DNA from: AG41 sp036522815
GTDB lineage: Bacteria > Gemmatimonadota > Gemmatimonadetes > Gemmatimonadales > GWC2-71-9
Assembly (NCBI GenBank): GCA_036522815.1
Contig: DATDFC010000114.1
Coordinates: 1-13,236, forward strand
Length of the DNA: 13,236 nt
Direction of reading: 5' to 3'
The notes below the pieces were generated by a model that was not told the DNA's origin, searched no databases, and saw only the letters and a program-made list of their open reading frames with translations. This document shows, piece by piece, positions 6,175 to 13,021 of the stretch. Made by a program: the position numbers and the translations under genes. Position 1 is the first letter of the stretch, and the number at the start of each line of letters is the position of its first letter.

Positions 6175-6930
6175 ATGCCTGGTGACACCGCTCTCGCCCG
6201 CGCCCTCGCGCTGGTGCGCGACCTGCGCGCCCGCTGCCCATGGGACCGCGCCCAGACGCGCGCGACGCTACGCCCCTACCTGGTGGAAGAAGCGCTCGAG
6301 CTCGATCAGGCCCTCAAGCTGGGCGACGCCGCCCGGCTGCGCGACGAGCTCGGCGACGTGCTGCTCCACTGCGCGTTCCAGATCGTGATCGGGGAGGAGC
6401 GCGGCGAATTCGACGCCGAGGCGGTGACGCACGCGCTCGAGGAAAAGATGCGGCGGCGGCATCCGAAGCTATTCGGAGACTCGGCCACCCCGGATCATGA
6501 AGGGTGGGAACGCGCGAAACAACGGGAGCGGGGAGCGGGGAGCGGGACCCTCCGTGGCTTGCCACCGTCCCTGCCACCGCTCCTGATGGCGTATCGTCTG
6601 CAAGAGCGGGCGGCGGGTGTCGGGTTCGACTGGCCGGATGCGTCGGGACCGATGGCGAAGGTGAAAGAAGAGATCGCCGAGCTGGAGCGGGAAACGGGAA
6701 AGGGGAAACGGGAAAGGTTGGAGGATGAGATCGGCGATCTGTTGTTCGCGGTGGTCAATCTCGCCCGCAAGCTCACGATAGATCCGCGTGCCGCGCTCGA
6801 ACAGGCAAACGCCAAGTTCACGCGGCGGTTCGAGGCGGTCGAGCGCCTCGCCGAGCAGCGCGGCATCGAGCTGGGCCGCGTGGGTCTGGCGGACCTGGAC
6901 CGGTTGTGGGACGAGGTGAAGGCGGGCTGA
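6175..6930 (+). CDS. mazG: Nucleoside triphosphate pyrophosphohydrolase MazG
   Basis: It hydrolyses (d)NTPs to NMP and pyrophosphate, cleaning non-canonical nucleotides from the pool. It is a full-length two-domain MazG of 251 residues. Domain 1 has the CPWD signature (21-24), EEALE (38-42) and DELGD (57-61). Domain 2 has KEEIAE (164-169), EDEIGDLLFAVVNLARK (183-199), then the conserved NAKFTRRFEAVE (212-223). The acidic residues that bind magnesium are present in both domains. The ATG has a GGAG Shine-Dalgarno 5 nt upstream. It is the only plus-strand gene here, divergent from alr and convergent with asnS. Two heptamer arrays lie in its coding sequence: one in the linker between the domains (KQRERGAGSGTLRG, 115-128) and one in the loop between the helices of domain 2 (RETGKGKRERL, 172-182). 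The second does not change the overall length relative to family members I remember. Confidence 0.96.
   Translation: MPGDTALARALALVRDLRARCPWDRAQTRATLRPYLVEEALELDQALKLGDAARLRDELGDVLLHCAFQIVIGEERGEFDAEAVTHALEEKMRRRHPKLFGDSATPDHEGWERAKQRERGAGSGTLRGLPPSLPPLLMAYRLQERAAGVGFDWPDASGPMAKVKEEIAELERETGKGKRERLEDEIGDLLFAVVNLARKLTIDPRAALEQANAKFTRRFEAVERLAEQRGIELGRVGLADLDRLWDEVKAG
6524..6544 (+). repeat. Heptamer array (GGGAGCG)x3 in mazG
   Basis: Three perfect copies of GGGAGCG, followed by a partial GGAC. The array encodes part of the Gly/Arg-rich linker between the two MazG domains. Seven is not a multiple of three, so gain or loss of one copy would shift the reading frame. Confidence 0.8.
6689..6716 (+). 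repeat. Heptamer array (GGGAAAC/GGGAAAG)x4 in mazG
   Basis: Four heptamers alternate GGGAAAC, GGGAAAG, GGGAAAC, GGGAAAG, that is, two exact copies of a 14-mer. The array encodes RETGKGKRER in the second MazG domain. It shares the GGGA head and the 7-bp period with the other arrays in this window. Confidence 0.85.
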
Positions 6931-6931
6931 C

Positions 6932-8230
6932 CTACGGCCACAGCTTGTAGAGGGTCCGGGGGAATGCGATCGCCTCGCGGATGTGCGCGATACCGCAGAT
7001 CCACGCCACCGTGCGCTCCAGCCCGAGTCCGAAGCCCGCGTGCACGAACGTGCCGTACTTGCGGAGATCGAGGTACCAGCTGTACGCCTCCTCGGGGAGC
7101 TGCTCCTCGCGGATGCGGTGCAGCAGCTTGTCGTAGTCGTCCTCGCGCTGGCTGCCGCCGATGATCTCCCCGTACCCCTCGGGCGCGAGCATGTCGTTGT
7201 TGAGGACCGTGCGGGGGTCCGCGGGGTTTTCCTTCATATAGAAGGCCTTCACCGCCTTGGGATAGTTGAACACCATCACGGGACGGTCGTACTGCTTGGC
7301 GAGCAGCGTCTCGGCCTCGCCCCCCAGGTCTTGGCCCCACTCGAGGTCGCTGCCGAGCGTCTTGAGTTTGACGACGGCGTCCGTGTAGGAGATGCGGGGG
7401 AACGGTGCCCGCACCGCCTCGAGCGGCTTCAGGTCGCGCTCGAGCTCCGCGAGCTCCGCTTTACGCCGCTCGAGACAACGCGCCACGATGTGACAGACGA
7501 ACTCCTCCTGCAGTCGCATGTTGGCGTCGGAGTCGTTCCACGCCACCTCGGGCTCCACCATCCAGAACTCGGTCAAGTGCCGACGGGTCTTCGATTTTTC
7601 GGCCCGGAACGTGGGTCCGAAGCAATAGACCTTGCCGAGCGCCGCCGCCGCGGCCTCGACGTACAGCTGCCCCGTCTGCGCGAGGTAGGCCGTGCCCAGG
7701 TCGAAGTATTCGGTGGCGAACAGGTGGCCCGCCGCCTCGCCGATCGCGCCGGTGAGAATGGGCGTATCGACCAGGACGAAATGCCGCTCATAGAAAAAGT
7801 CACGAATCGCCTGGACCACCTCGTGGCGCACGCGCGCGATCGCCACCTGACGGCGGCTGCGGAGCCACAGGTGGCGGTGCTCGAACAGGAACGCGGTGCC
7901 ATGCTCCTTGGGCGTGATCGGGAACTCGCCGCTCGGGCCGATCACCCGCACGTCGGATGCGGTGAGCTCGACGCCGCCCGGCGCGCGCGCATCGGCGCGG
8001 ACCGTGCCGTTGACCTCCACCGACGTCTCCTGCGTGAGCCGGCCGAACGCCTCCCAGGCCGCTGCGGGCACGTCTTGCTTCGACAGCACGACCTGCAGAT
8101 ACCCGGTGCCGTCCCGCAGCGTGACGAACCCGATCTTCCCCGACGAGCGCGTGGTCATGACCCAGCCGCGGGTGAGCACGGTCTGGCCCGCGAGCGGCGG
8201 GAGCTCCTCGATACGGTGAAAGGCGGGCAT
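6932..8230 (-). CDS. asnS: Asparagine--tRNA ligase
   Basis: This class II aminoacyl-tRNA synthetase charges tRNA-Asn. The 432 residues comprise an N-terminal OB-fold anticodon-binding domain (about 16-98, GWVMTTRSSGKIGFVTLRDG) and the class II core. Motif 1 is about 144-160 (VDTPILT). Motif 2 is 204-228, with FGPTFRAEKSKTRRH including Arg209 and then EFWMVEPE. Motif 3 is 399-410 (GFGLGLERTVAW, Arg406). The FWMVEPE and FPRT ending favours AsnRS over AspRS, which usually ends motif 3 in AFPK. An ATG start gives a normal N-terminus, but no Shine-Dalgarno precedes it. The stop codon is 1 nt from the mazG stop on the opposite strand, leaving no room for a separate terminator. It may be a downstream member of the recG transcript or have its own promoter; a heptamer hairpin occupies the 98-bp gap. 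Confidence 0.95.
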   Translation of the reverse strand: MPAFHRIEELPPLAGQTVLTRGWVMTTRSSGKIGFVTLRDGTGYLQVVLSKQDVPAAAWEAFGRLTQETSVEVNGTVRADARAPGGVELTASDVRVIGPSGEFPITPKEHGTAFLFEHRHLWLRSRRQVAIARVRHEVVQAIRDFFYERHFVLVDTPILTGAIGEAAGHLFATEYFDLGTAYLAQTGQLYVEAAAAALGKVYCFGPTFRAEKSKTRRHLTEFWMVEPEVAWNDSDANMRLQEEFVCHIVARCLERRKAELAELERDLKPLEAVRAPFPRISYTDAVVKLKTLGSDLEWGQDLGGEAETLLAKQYDRPVMVFNYPKAVKAFYMKENPADPRTVLNNDMLAPEGYGEIIGGSQREDDYDKLLHRIREEQLPEEAYSWYLDLRKYGTFVHAGFGLGLERTVAWICGIAHIREAIAFPRTLYKLWP

Positions 8231-8250
8231 GGGGGCGGAAGACTAACGGG

Positions 8251-8323
8251 GGAACGCGGAACGCGGAAGTGGGAACGCGGAACAGAGTTGCCTGTTCCGC
8301 GCTCCGCGTTCCGACTTCCGCGT
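8251..8323. repeat. Inverted pair of heptamer arrays in the recG-asnS gap
   Basis: Left arm (8251-8285): GGAACGC, GGAACGC, GGAAGTG, GGAACGC, GGAACAG. Right arm (8292-8323), read on the minus strand: (..)AACGC, GGAAGTC, GGAACGC, GGAGCGC, GGAACAG. The innermost part folds as a 10-bp stem (CGCGGAACAG) around the 6-nt loop AGTTGC, extended by 3 bp after one mismatch. There is no T-tract after the stem in the minus direction, so it is not a standard intrinsic terminator, though it could attenuate or protect mRNA. It fills most of the only large intergenic gap; no separate asnS promoter could be recognised. Confidence 0.85.
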
Positions 8324-8328
8324 TGTGA

Positions 8329-10404
8329 TTATCCCACCCTGAACAATTCGAACCCCCGCTCGTATCGCGTGACGATCCGCTCCCGATACGCGGCGTGCTC
8401 CGGGCGCGCCAACGCCGGGTCGCGCGCGATGATCTGCGCCGCGGCGCGACGAGCGGCCTCGAGCAGCGGCAGGTCGGTGGCGAAGTTGGCGTAGCGCAGC
8501 GGCACGCCTCCCGACTGACGTGCCCCGGTCAGCTCGCCCATCCCTCGCTCCGCGAGATCGAGCTCGGCGATCTTGAAGCCGTCGGTGGTGCGCGCGAACG
8601 CCTCCAGTCGCGGCGCCGCCTCGGGCACGTCCGACAGGAGAATGCAGTGGCTCGCGGCCGCGCCCCTGCCCACCCGGCCCCGCAGCTGGTGCAGCTGCGC
8701 CAGGCCGAACCGCTCGGCATGCTCGATCAGCATCACCGTCGCGTTCGCGACGTCGATGCCCACCTCGATCACGCTGGTCGCCACCAGGACGTGCACGGCG
8801 TTGTCGCGGAACGCGCGCATGGTCGCGTCGCGCTCGTCCGGCTTGAGCCGCCCGTGCACCAGACCGATCACAAGCTCCGGGAACACCTTGGCGATCCGGC
8901 TGGCCATCACGGTAGCGGCCTTCAAGTCGGCCCGCTCCGACTCATCGATCACCGGATAGAGCACGTAGGCCTGGCGGCCGGCCGCGCATTCCGCCCGGAT
9001 GAACTCATAGATCTTCTGGCGCGCCGCCTCGGCACGGAGCGCCGTCTTCACCGTGCCGCGGCCCGGTGGTCGCTCGCGCAGCTCGGTCACGTCCAGGTCG
9101 CCGTACCAGCTGAGGGCGAGGGAGCGTGGGATGGGGGTCGCGGTGAGCAGCAGCACGTCGGGCGCGTCCCCCTTTTCCACCAGCGCGGCGCGCTGCTCCA
9201 CGCCGAAGCGATGCTGCTCGTCGATCACCGCGAGCCCCAGGCGGTGGAATTTCACCGACTCCTGAATCAGGGCGTGCGTGCCGACGATCACCCGCGATGC
9301 GCCCGCGGCGATCCGCTCGCGCGCCGCCGCCTTCTCCGCCGTGCTCAGCCGGCCGATCAGCAGGTCCGGCTTGAGCTCGAGCGGCGCGAGCAACCGGGTC
9401 AGCGTCGCGCGGTGCTGCTCGGCGAGCAGCTCCGTGGGGGCCATGATCACCGCCTGGTACTCGTTCTCCACGGCGAGCAGCATCGCGAACAGGGCCACCA
9501 CCGTCTTGCCGGTCCCGACGTCGCCCATCAGCAGGCGATGCATGCGGAGCGGCGCCGTCATGTCCTCGGCGATCTCCCGGATCGCGTGCCGCTGGTCGCC
9601 GGTCAGCTCGAAGGGGAGATGTTCCTTGAGACGGGTGGTGAGCTCCCGCTTGAGGGCGAAGCGGATTCCCGCCCGCGCGCGCTTGGCGAGCGCGCGGGCC
9701 CGCGCGTGCACCAGTTGCTGGTCGAACAGCTCGTCGAACGCGAGGCGGCGACGCCCGGCTTCCGCGTCCGCCGCCGCCGCCGGCCGATGCACCGCCGCCA
9801 GCGCGGTGCGGAGCTCCGGCAGACCGACGGACTCGCGCAGCGCCCCGGGCAGCGGGTCGTGCACCAACGCCAGCAGCGCGTCGAGGTGCGCGTGGATGAG
9901 CCCGCGGATCTGGCGGTGCGTCAGGCCTTCCGTCGCCGGGTAGACGGGGAGGACGAGCCCGCGCTCGGAGCCCGCGTCTCCCTCGTCCGCCAGGATCACG
10001 AACTCGCGCGGCACCAGCTGGCGGCCGTGGTAGTAGCGGACGGGCCCGGTCACGAGCAGCAGCTGTCCCTGCTTGATCTGGCGCTCGAGGAACGGCTGTC
10101 CCGGCCAGGCGCACTCGAGCACGCCGCCGGCCGCCGCTCGGTCGTCGCGCAGCACCGCCCGGAACACCCGCAGGCCCTTGCGTGTGGGGAGAACGCCGGT
10201 GCTCGCCACCCGCCCCACGCACGTCACGTCCTGGCCCACGTGCACATGGGCGAGGGGGGTGACGCTGGTGGCATCGAGGTAGCGGTGCGGCGCGTGATAC
10301 AACAGGTCGCCCACCGTGCGGAGCCCTAGGCGTGCGAGCGCGTCGGCCCGCTTGGGCCCGACGCCCTTCAGGTATTTGACCGACGTCCGGAGCGATAGCG
10401 TCAC
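8329..10404 (-). CDS. recG: ATP-dependent DNA helicase RecG
   Basis: This monomeric helicase reverses stalled replication forks and branch-migrates Holliday junctions. With the GTG start it is 691 residues, the normal RecG length. The N-terminal part begins TSVKYLKGVGPKRADALARLG, as expected for the family, followed by the OB-fold wedge domain with YLDATSV (42-48) and LLLVTGPVRYYHGRQLVP (115-132). The helicase core has FELTGDQRHAI (265-275), Walker A GDVGTGKT (294-301, the usual Ser replaced by Thr), APTELLAEQH, the RecG-type Walker B DEQHRFGV (395-402), TATPIPRSLAL, TSVIEVGIDV and QLRGRVGRG. The C-terminus with FARTTDGFKIAELDLAERGMGEL is complete. The GTG overlaps the ftsY stop as GTGA. The frame remains open some 400 codons upstream, but that sequence is the shadow of ftsY and the VWA-like gene. 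Confidence 0.96.
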   Translation of the reverse strand: MTLSLRTSVKYLKGVGPKRADALARLGLRTVGDLLYHAPHRYLDATSVTPLAHVHVGQDVTCVGRVASTGVLPTRKGLRVFRAVLRDDRAAAGGVLECAWPGQPFLERQIKQGQLLLVTGPVRYYHGRQLVPREFVILADEGDAGSERGLVLPVYPATEGLTHRQIRGLIHAHLDALLALVHDPLPGALRESVGLPELRTALAAVHRPAAAADAEAGRRRLAFDELFDQQLVHARARALAKRARAGIRFALKRELTTRLKEHLPFELTGDQRHAIREIAEDMTAPLRMHRLLMGDVGTGKTVVALFAMLLAVENEYQAVIMAPTELLAEQHRATLTRLLAPLELKPDLLIGRLSTAEKAAARERIAAGASRVIVGTHALIQESVKFHRLGLAVIDEQHRFGVEQRAALVEKGDAPDVLLLTATPIPRSLALSWYGDLDVTELRERPPGRGTVKTALRAEAARQKIYEFIRAECAAGRQAYVLYPVIDESERADLKAATVMASRIAKVFPELVIGLVHGRLKPDERDATMRAFRDNAVHVLVATSVIEVGIDVANATVMLIEHAERFGLAQLHQLRGRVGRGAAASHCILLSDVPEAAPRLEAFARTTDGFKIAELDLAERGMGELTGARQSGGVPLRYANFATDLPLLEAARRAAAQIIARDPALARPEHAAYRERIVTRYERGFELFRVG

Positions 10405-11246
10405 TGCGATACGAGGCGTTGGGCGTAGCGCGCAGCATCGAACACCTCTAGATCCTCTAGACCCTCTCCAACCCCGATGAACCGGATCGGAACCTTCACG
10501 GCACGCGCCACCGCGACCACGCTCCCGCCTTTCGCGGTGCCGTCGAGCTTGGTCACGACGAGCCCGGTGAGCGGCACCGCCCCCGCGAACGCGCGGGCCT
10601 GATGCACGGCGCTCTGCCCCACGCTGCCGTCGAGCACCAGCAGCGACTCGTGCGGTGCCCCCGGCTGCTGCTTCGCCACCACCCGGACCACCTTCTTCAA
10701 CTCCTCGAGCAACCGGTCCTCCGTGTGGAGCCGCCCGGCCGTATCGACCAGGACCGTGTCGGCCCCGCGCGCGCGCGCCGCCGCGATGGCGTCGAAGGCC
10801 ACGGCCGCGGGATCGCCCGTGCCCGTGACCGTGTGAACGCCCAGACGGCCGGCCCACGCCTGGAGCTGCTCCGTGGCACCGGCGCGAAACGTGTCCGCCG
10901 CCGCCAGCAGCACCGACCGCCCGTCGCGCGCCAGCCGGGCGGCGAGCTTCGCCACGGTCGTCGTCTTCCCCACGCCGTTCGCGCCGAACACGAGGATCAC
11001 CGTGGGCGGCGTGGGCGCTCGCGCCAGCACACCGGGAGCACCGGGCGCCGCGGCGACGAGCGCCGCGGTCACCGCGTGCTCGAGCGCGCTCCGAAAGTCT
11101 CCATCCGCGCGCGCCACCTGTTCGAGAATGGACTCGGTCGCCTCCACACCGAAGTCGGCTTCGAGCAGTATACGCTCGGCCGCCGCACGCTCCGCCTCCC
11201 CGCCCCCCCGCCGCCATACACGCGCCAGCCGCTCCCACAGGCGCAT
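10401..11246 (-). CDS. ftsY: Signal recognition particle receptor FtsY (short form)
   Basis: This SRP GTPase receptor docks ribosome-SRP complexes at the inner membrane. It has only 281 residues: a short N-terminus plus the NG domain, without the long acidic A domain of E. coli FtsY. MRLWERLARVWRR at the very start is basic and amphipathic and may serve as the membrane-binding helix. G elements: GANGVGKTT (88-96), DTFRAGA (118-124), DTAGR (168-172), TKLDGTAKGG (232-241) and GVGEGLEDL (258-266). The segment usually LDATTGQNA reads LDGSVGQSA (205-213), a departure in a conserved SRP-GTPase motif. Presence of the DTFRAGATEQL and GEGLEDLEVF motifs favours FtsY over Ffh; there is no M domain. The ATG overlaps the upstream stop by one base (TGATG), and the stop overlaps recG as GTGA. 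Confidence 0.95.
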   Translation of the reverse strand: MRLWERLARVWRRGGGEAERAAAERILLEADFGVEATESILEQVARADGDFRSALEHAVTAALVAAAPGAPGVLARAPTPPTVILVFGANGVGKTTTVAKLAARLARDGRSVLLAAADTFRAGATEQLQAWAGRLGVHTVTGTGDPAAVAFDAIAAARARGADTVLVDTAGRLHTEDRLLEELKKVVRVVAKQQPGAPHESLLVLDGSVGQSAVHQARAFAGAVPLTGLVVTKLDGTAKGGSVVAVARAVKVPIRFIGVGEGLEDLEVFDAARYAQRLVSQ

Positions 11247-13021
11247 CAGGGCAGTCCCTGGCGCCGCCGCCACGCCCACTCTGCGGTGAAGGCGACGATG
11301 GCCACCACGAACAGCCACCAGCGGTCGCGCAGCGCGACACCGGCAAGCCGTCCCCCTCCTCCCGTCGCGCCCGGTTGCGCCGCGACCACGACGGGCGCCG
11401 GGCGCCATTCGTCCGAGTACGTGTCGACCGCGACCAGGCCGCGCTCCGGTCCCTCGGCGGCCGCGTAACGGTACTCGCCCGGCGGCAGCCACAACTCGGC
11501 CCGACCCCCGGCATCGAACCGCAGCGTGTCGCTGTATAGCCCGCGCGCCGACGTGAGCGACAGGACGACGTCGCGCGACTCGCCCGCGCCGCTCCAACGC
11601 CACGAGACCGGCAGGCCATTGGCGACAACGTTTGTCACCGGGACGAACCGCTCCCTGCTGCCCGCTCCCCCGGCCAACAGCCAGTCGGTCAACGCCGCCA
11701 CCAGCGCGCGATAGGCTTCGCCGCTCGCGCCTCCCCGGAACGCCCAGCGATACAATCCTCCCGCTGCGATGGTGGCGCGGCGCTTGCCGTCGCGCTGCGA
11801 CAGCGCGATCACCACGCGCGGCGCCCCACGCCGCGCCAGCCGGGCCGTGAGCGCGGTCGCCGCCGAGCTGTCGCCAGGGGAGGGGGAGCCGAGCTCGGCG
11901 AGTGCGGTGACGGGTGGCAGCGAATCCCACGCGACACCGGCGAGCGCACCGGCGATCGGTGAAGCGGCGGGCGGCTGGACATACCAGTCGCCTTCCTGGC
12001 GGCGGCCGAGCGGCCACACCAGCAGGGCTCCCTTGGCCGGGACACGCGCGAACGTCGCAGGATCACCCGCTTCGACCAGCAGCGCCGCGCCCTGCACCAC
12101 CCGCGCCACCTCGCCGGGACGCACCGCCGCCAGGGTGGCGGCATCACGCCACCGTGTGCCGCCCGGATCCGCCGCCACGAAGACTTTCACCGCCGCTTGC
12201 GCGACGTCCTCGAGCGCGTGCGCCAAAAAGCGCGTATCCCAGTCGGGGGGCGAGGCGAGCAGCACGATCGACGGCGGCGCGCTCACCTGGAGCACGACCG
12301 TGCGCGCGTCGTCGCGGGGCTCGGAGTCCGATACGCCCTCGAGGCGCACCTGGAGCGCCGTCCAACCGGGATGCGGGATGCGGGATGCGGGAACCGTGAG
12401 ATCGGTCGAGACCGTGCCGCTGTCCGGGAGGGTGATCCGCCGCGATGTGAGACGCCGACCTTCACTCGTCACGATCAGGGACGCATCCCGCATCCCGCTT
12501 CTCGCATCCCGCATCCCGGCCACACCGTAGCTCACCGTGAGCCGCAGCGTATCGCCCGCGGCGACTCTGCCCGGCCCGTCGACGTTCGCAACGAACGCGT
12601 CGAAGAACGGCGTCCGCGGGAGGACGACGATCCGCGCGAAGCGCAGCAGATCGGCGGGAGCGTCGGCGCGATCGGAGATGGCGCCGTCGGTGACGATCGC
12701 CACGGGGCCGCCGTGCGCCGCGGCGGCGGCGAGCGCTGGCGCGAGCCGGGTGGCGCCATCTCGCGGAGCCAGCGTATCGAACGCGGTGACGCGCGCGCCG
12801 AATCGCCAGATGACGTCACCCCGCGCCAGTGCGCGCGCCGTGTCGAGCGCCGCGGCCCAGTGTCCGCCCTGCCCCGCCATGGAGAGCGACGCGTCGAGCA
12901 GGACCAGGCGGGGCGCGTCTCCCACGCCGAGGCGTACCGCCGTCGGGTTCCAGATGAGGAGCAGGAGGGCGCCGACGCCCGTGGCGCGCAGGGCGGCGAG
13001 GCCCAGCGTCAGGCGGTGCAC
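11246..13021 (-). CDS. Membrane protein with von Willebrand factor A-like domain, function unknown
   Basis: A 591-residue protein with an N-terminal membrane segment (about 6-25) and a C-terminal one (about 567-584, WWLFVVAIVAFTAEWAW) followed by a positive RRRQG tail. Between them a VWA-like fold shows the MIDAS triad: DASLS (Asp43, Ser45, Ser47), Thr91 in TRLAPAL, and Asp112 in IVTDGAISD. Beta-rich segments and a region resembling the glutamine-amidotransferase-like part of such membrane proteins follow (SIVLLASPPDWDTRFLAHAL, 251-270); this second resemblance is weak. It recalls the BatA/VWA membrane families, but no MoxR ATPase or DUF58 gene is nearby, so the role is unknown. The start is GTG, overlapping the hisA end by 13 nt with a GAGG 7 nt upstream. 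Inverted heptamer arrays encode residues 169-180 and 211-219, which flank one strand-rich stretch. Confidence 0.75.
   Translation of the reverse strand: MHRLTLGLAALRATGVGALLLLIWNPTAVRLGVGDAPRLVLLDASLSMAGQGGHWAAALDTARALARGDVIWRFGARVTAFDTLAPRDGATRLAPALAAAAAHGGPVAIVTDGAISDRADAPADLLRFARIVVLPRTPFFDAFVANVDGPGRVAAGDTLRLTVSYGVAGMRDARSGMRDASLIVTSEGRRLTSRRITLPDSGTVSTDLTVPASRIPHPGWTALQVRLEGVSDSEPRDDARTVVLQVSAPPSIVLLASPPDWDTRFLAHALEDVAQAAVKVFVAADPGGTRWRDAATLAAVRPGEVARVVQGAALLVEAGDPATFARVPAKGALLVWPLGRRQEGDWYVQPPAASPIAGALAGVAWDSLPPVTALAELGSPSPGDSSAATALTARLARRGAPRVVIALSQRDGKRRATIAAGGLYRWAFRGGASGEAYRALVAALTDWLLAGGAGSRERFVPVTNVVANGLPVSWRWSGAGESRDVVLSLTSARGLYSDTLRFDAGGRAELWLPPGEYRYAAAEGPERGLVAVDTYSDEWRPAPVVVAAQPGATGGGGRLAGVALRDRWWLFVVAIVAFTAEWAWRRRQGLP
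12368..12395. repeat. Heptamer array (GGGATGC)x3 plus variant in the VWA-like gene, arm 1
   Basis: Three perfect copies of GGGATGC, then GGGAACC, on the plus strand. On the coding strand the array gives PASRIPHPG (residues about 211-219). It is the inverted partner of the array at 12483-12517, across an 87-bp spacer. Confidence 0.85.
12483..12517. repeat. Heptamer array (GCATCCC)x4 with one variant unit in the VWA-like gene, arm 2
   Basis: Five consecutive heptamers on the plus strand: GCATCCC, GCATCCC, GCTTCTC, GCATCCC, GCATCCC. This is the reverse complement of the GGGATGC unit in arm 1. It encodes GMRDARSGMRDAS (residues about 169-181), a visible peptide duplication. Confidence 0.85.

Noticed and set aside
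6113..6241. Upstream extension of alr into mazG
   Set aside because: It would cross the divergent promoter region and the mazG 5' end. The GTG start gives the standard Alr N-terminus.
6900..6960. Bidirectional terminator between mazG and asnS
   Set aside because: The stops are 1 nt apart, and only a weak TGTGG/CCACA pairing with no T-tract is visible.
8395..10329. 644-codon plus-strand open frame
   Set aside because: It lies wholly antisense to recG, whose helicase motifs are intact. The product shows no domain and has shadow-frame composition.
10405..11628. N-terminal extension that would make RecG 1099 residues
   Set aside because: The extension is ftsY and VWA-like gene sequence read in another frame. 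The GTGA overlap start gives the normal RecG length and N-terminus.
12368..12517. CRISPR-like array
   Set aside because: Units are 7 bp without unique spacers, and no cas genes are present.
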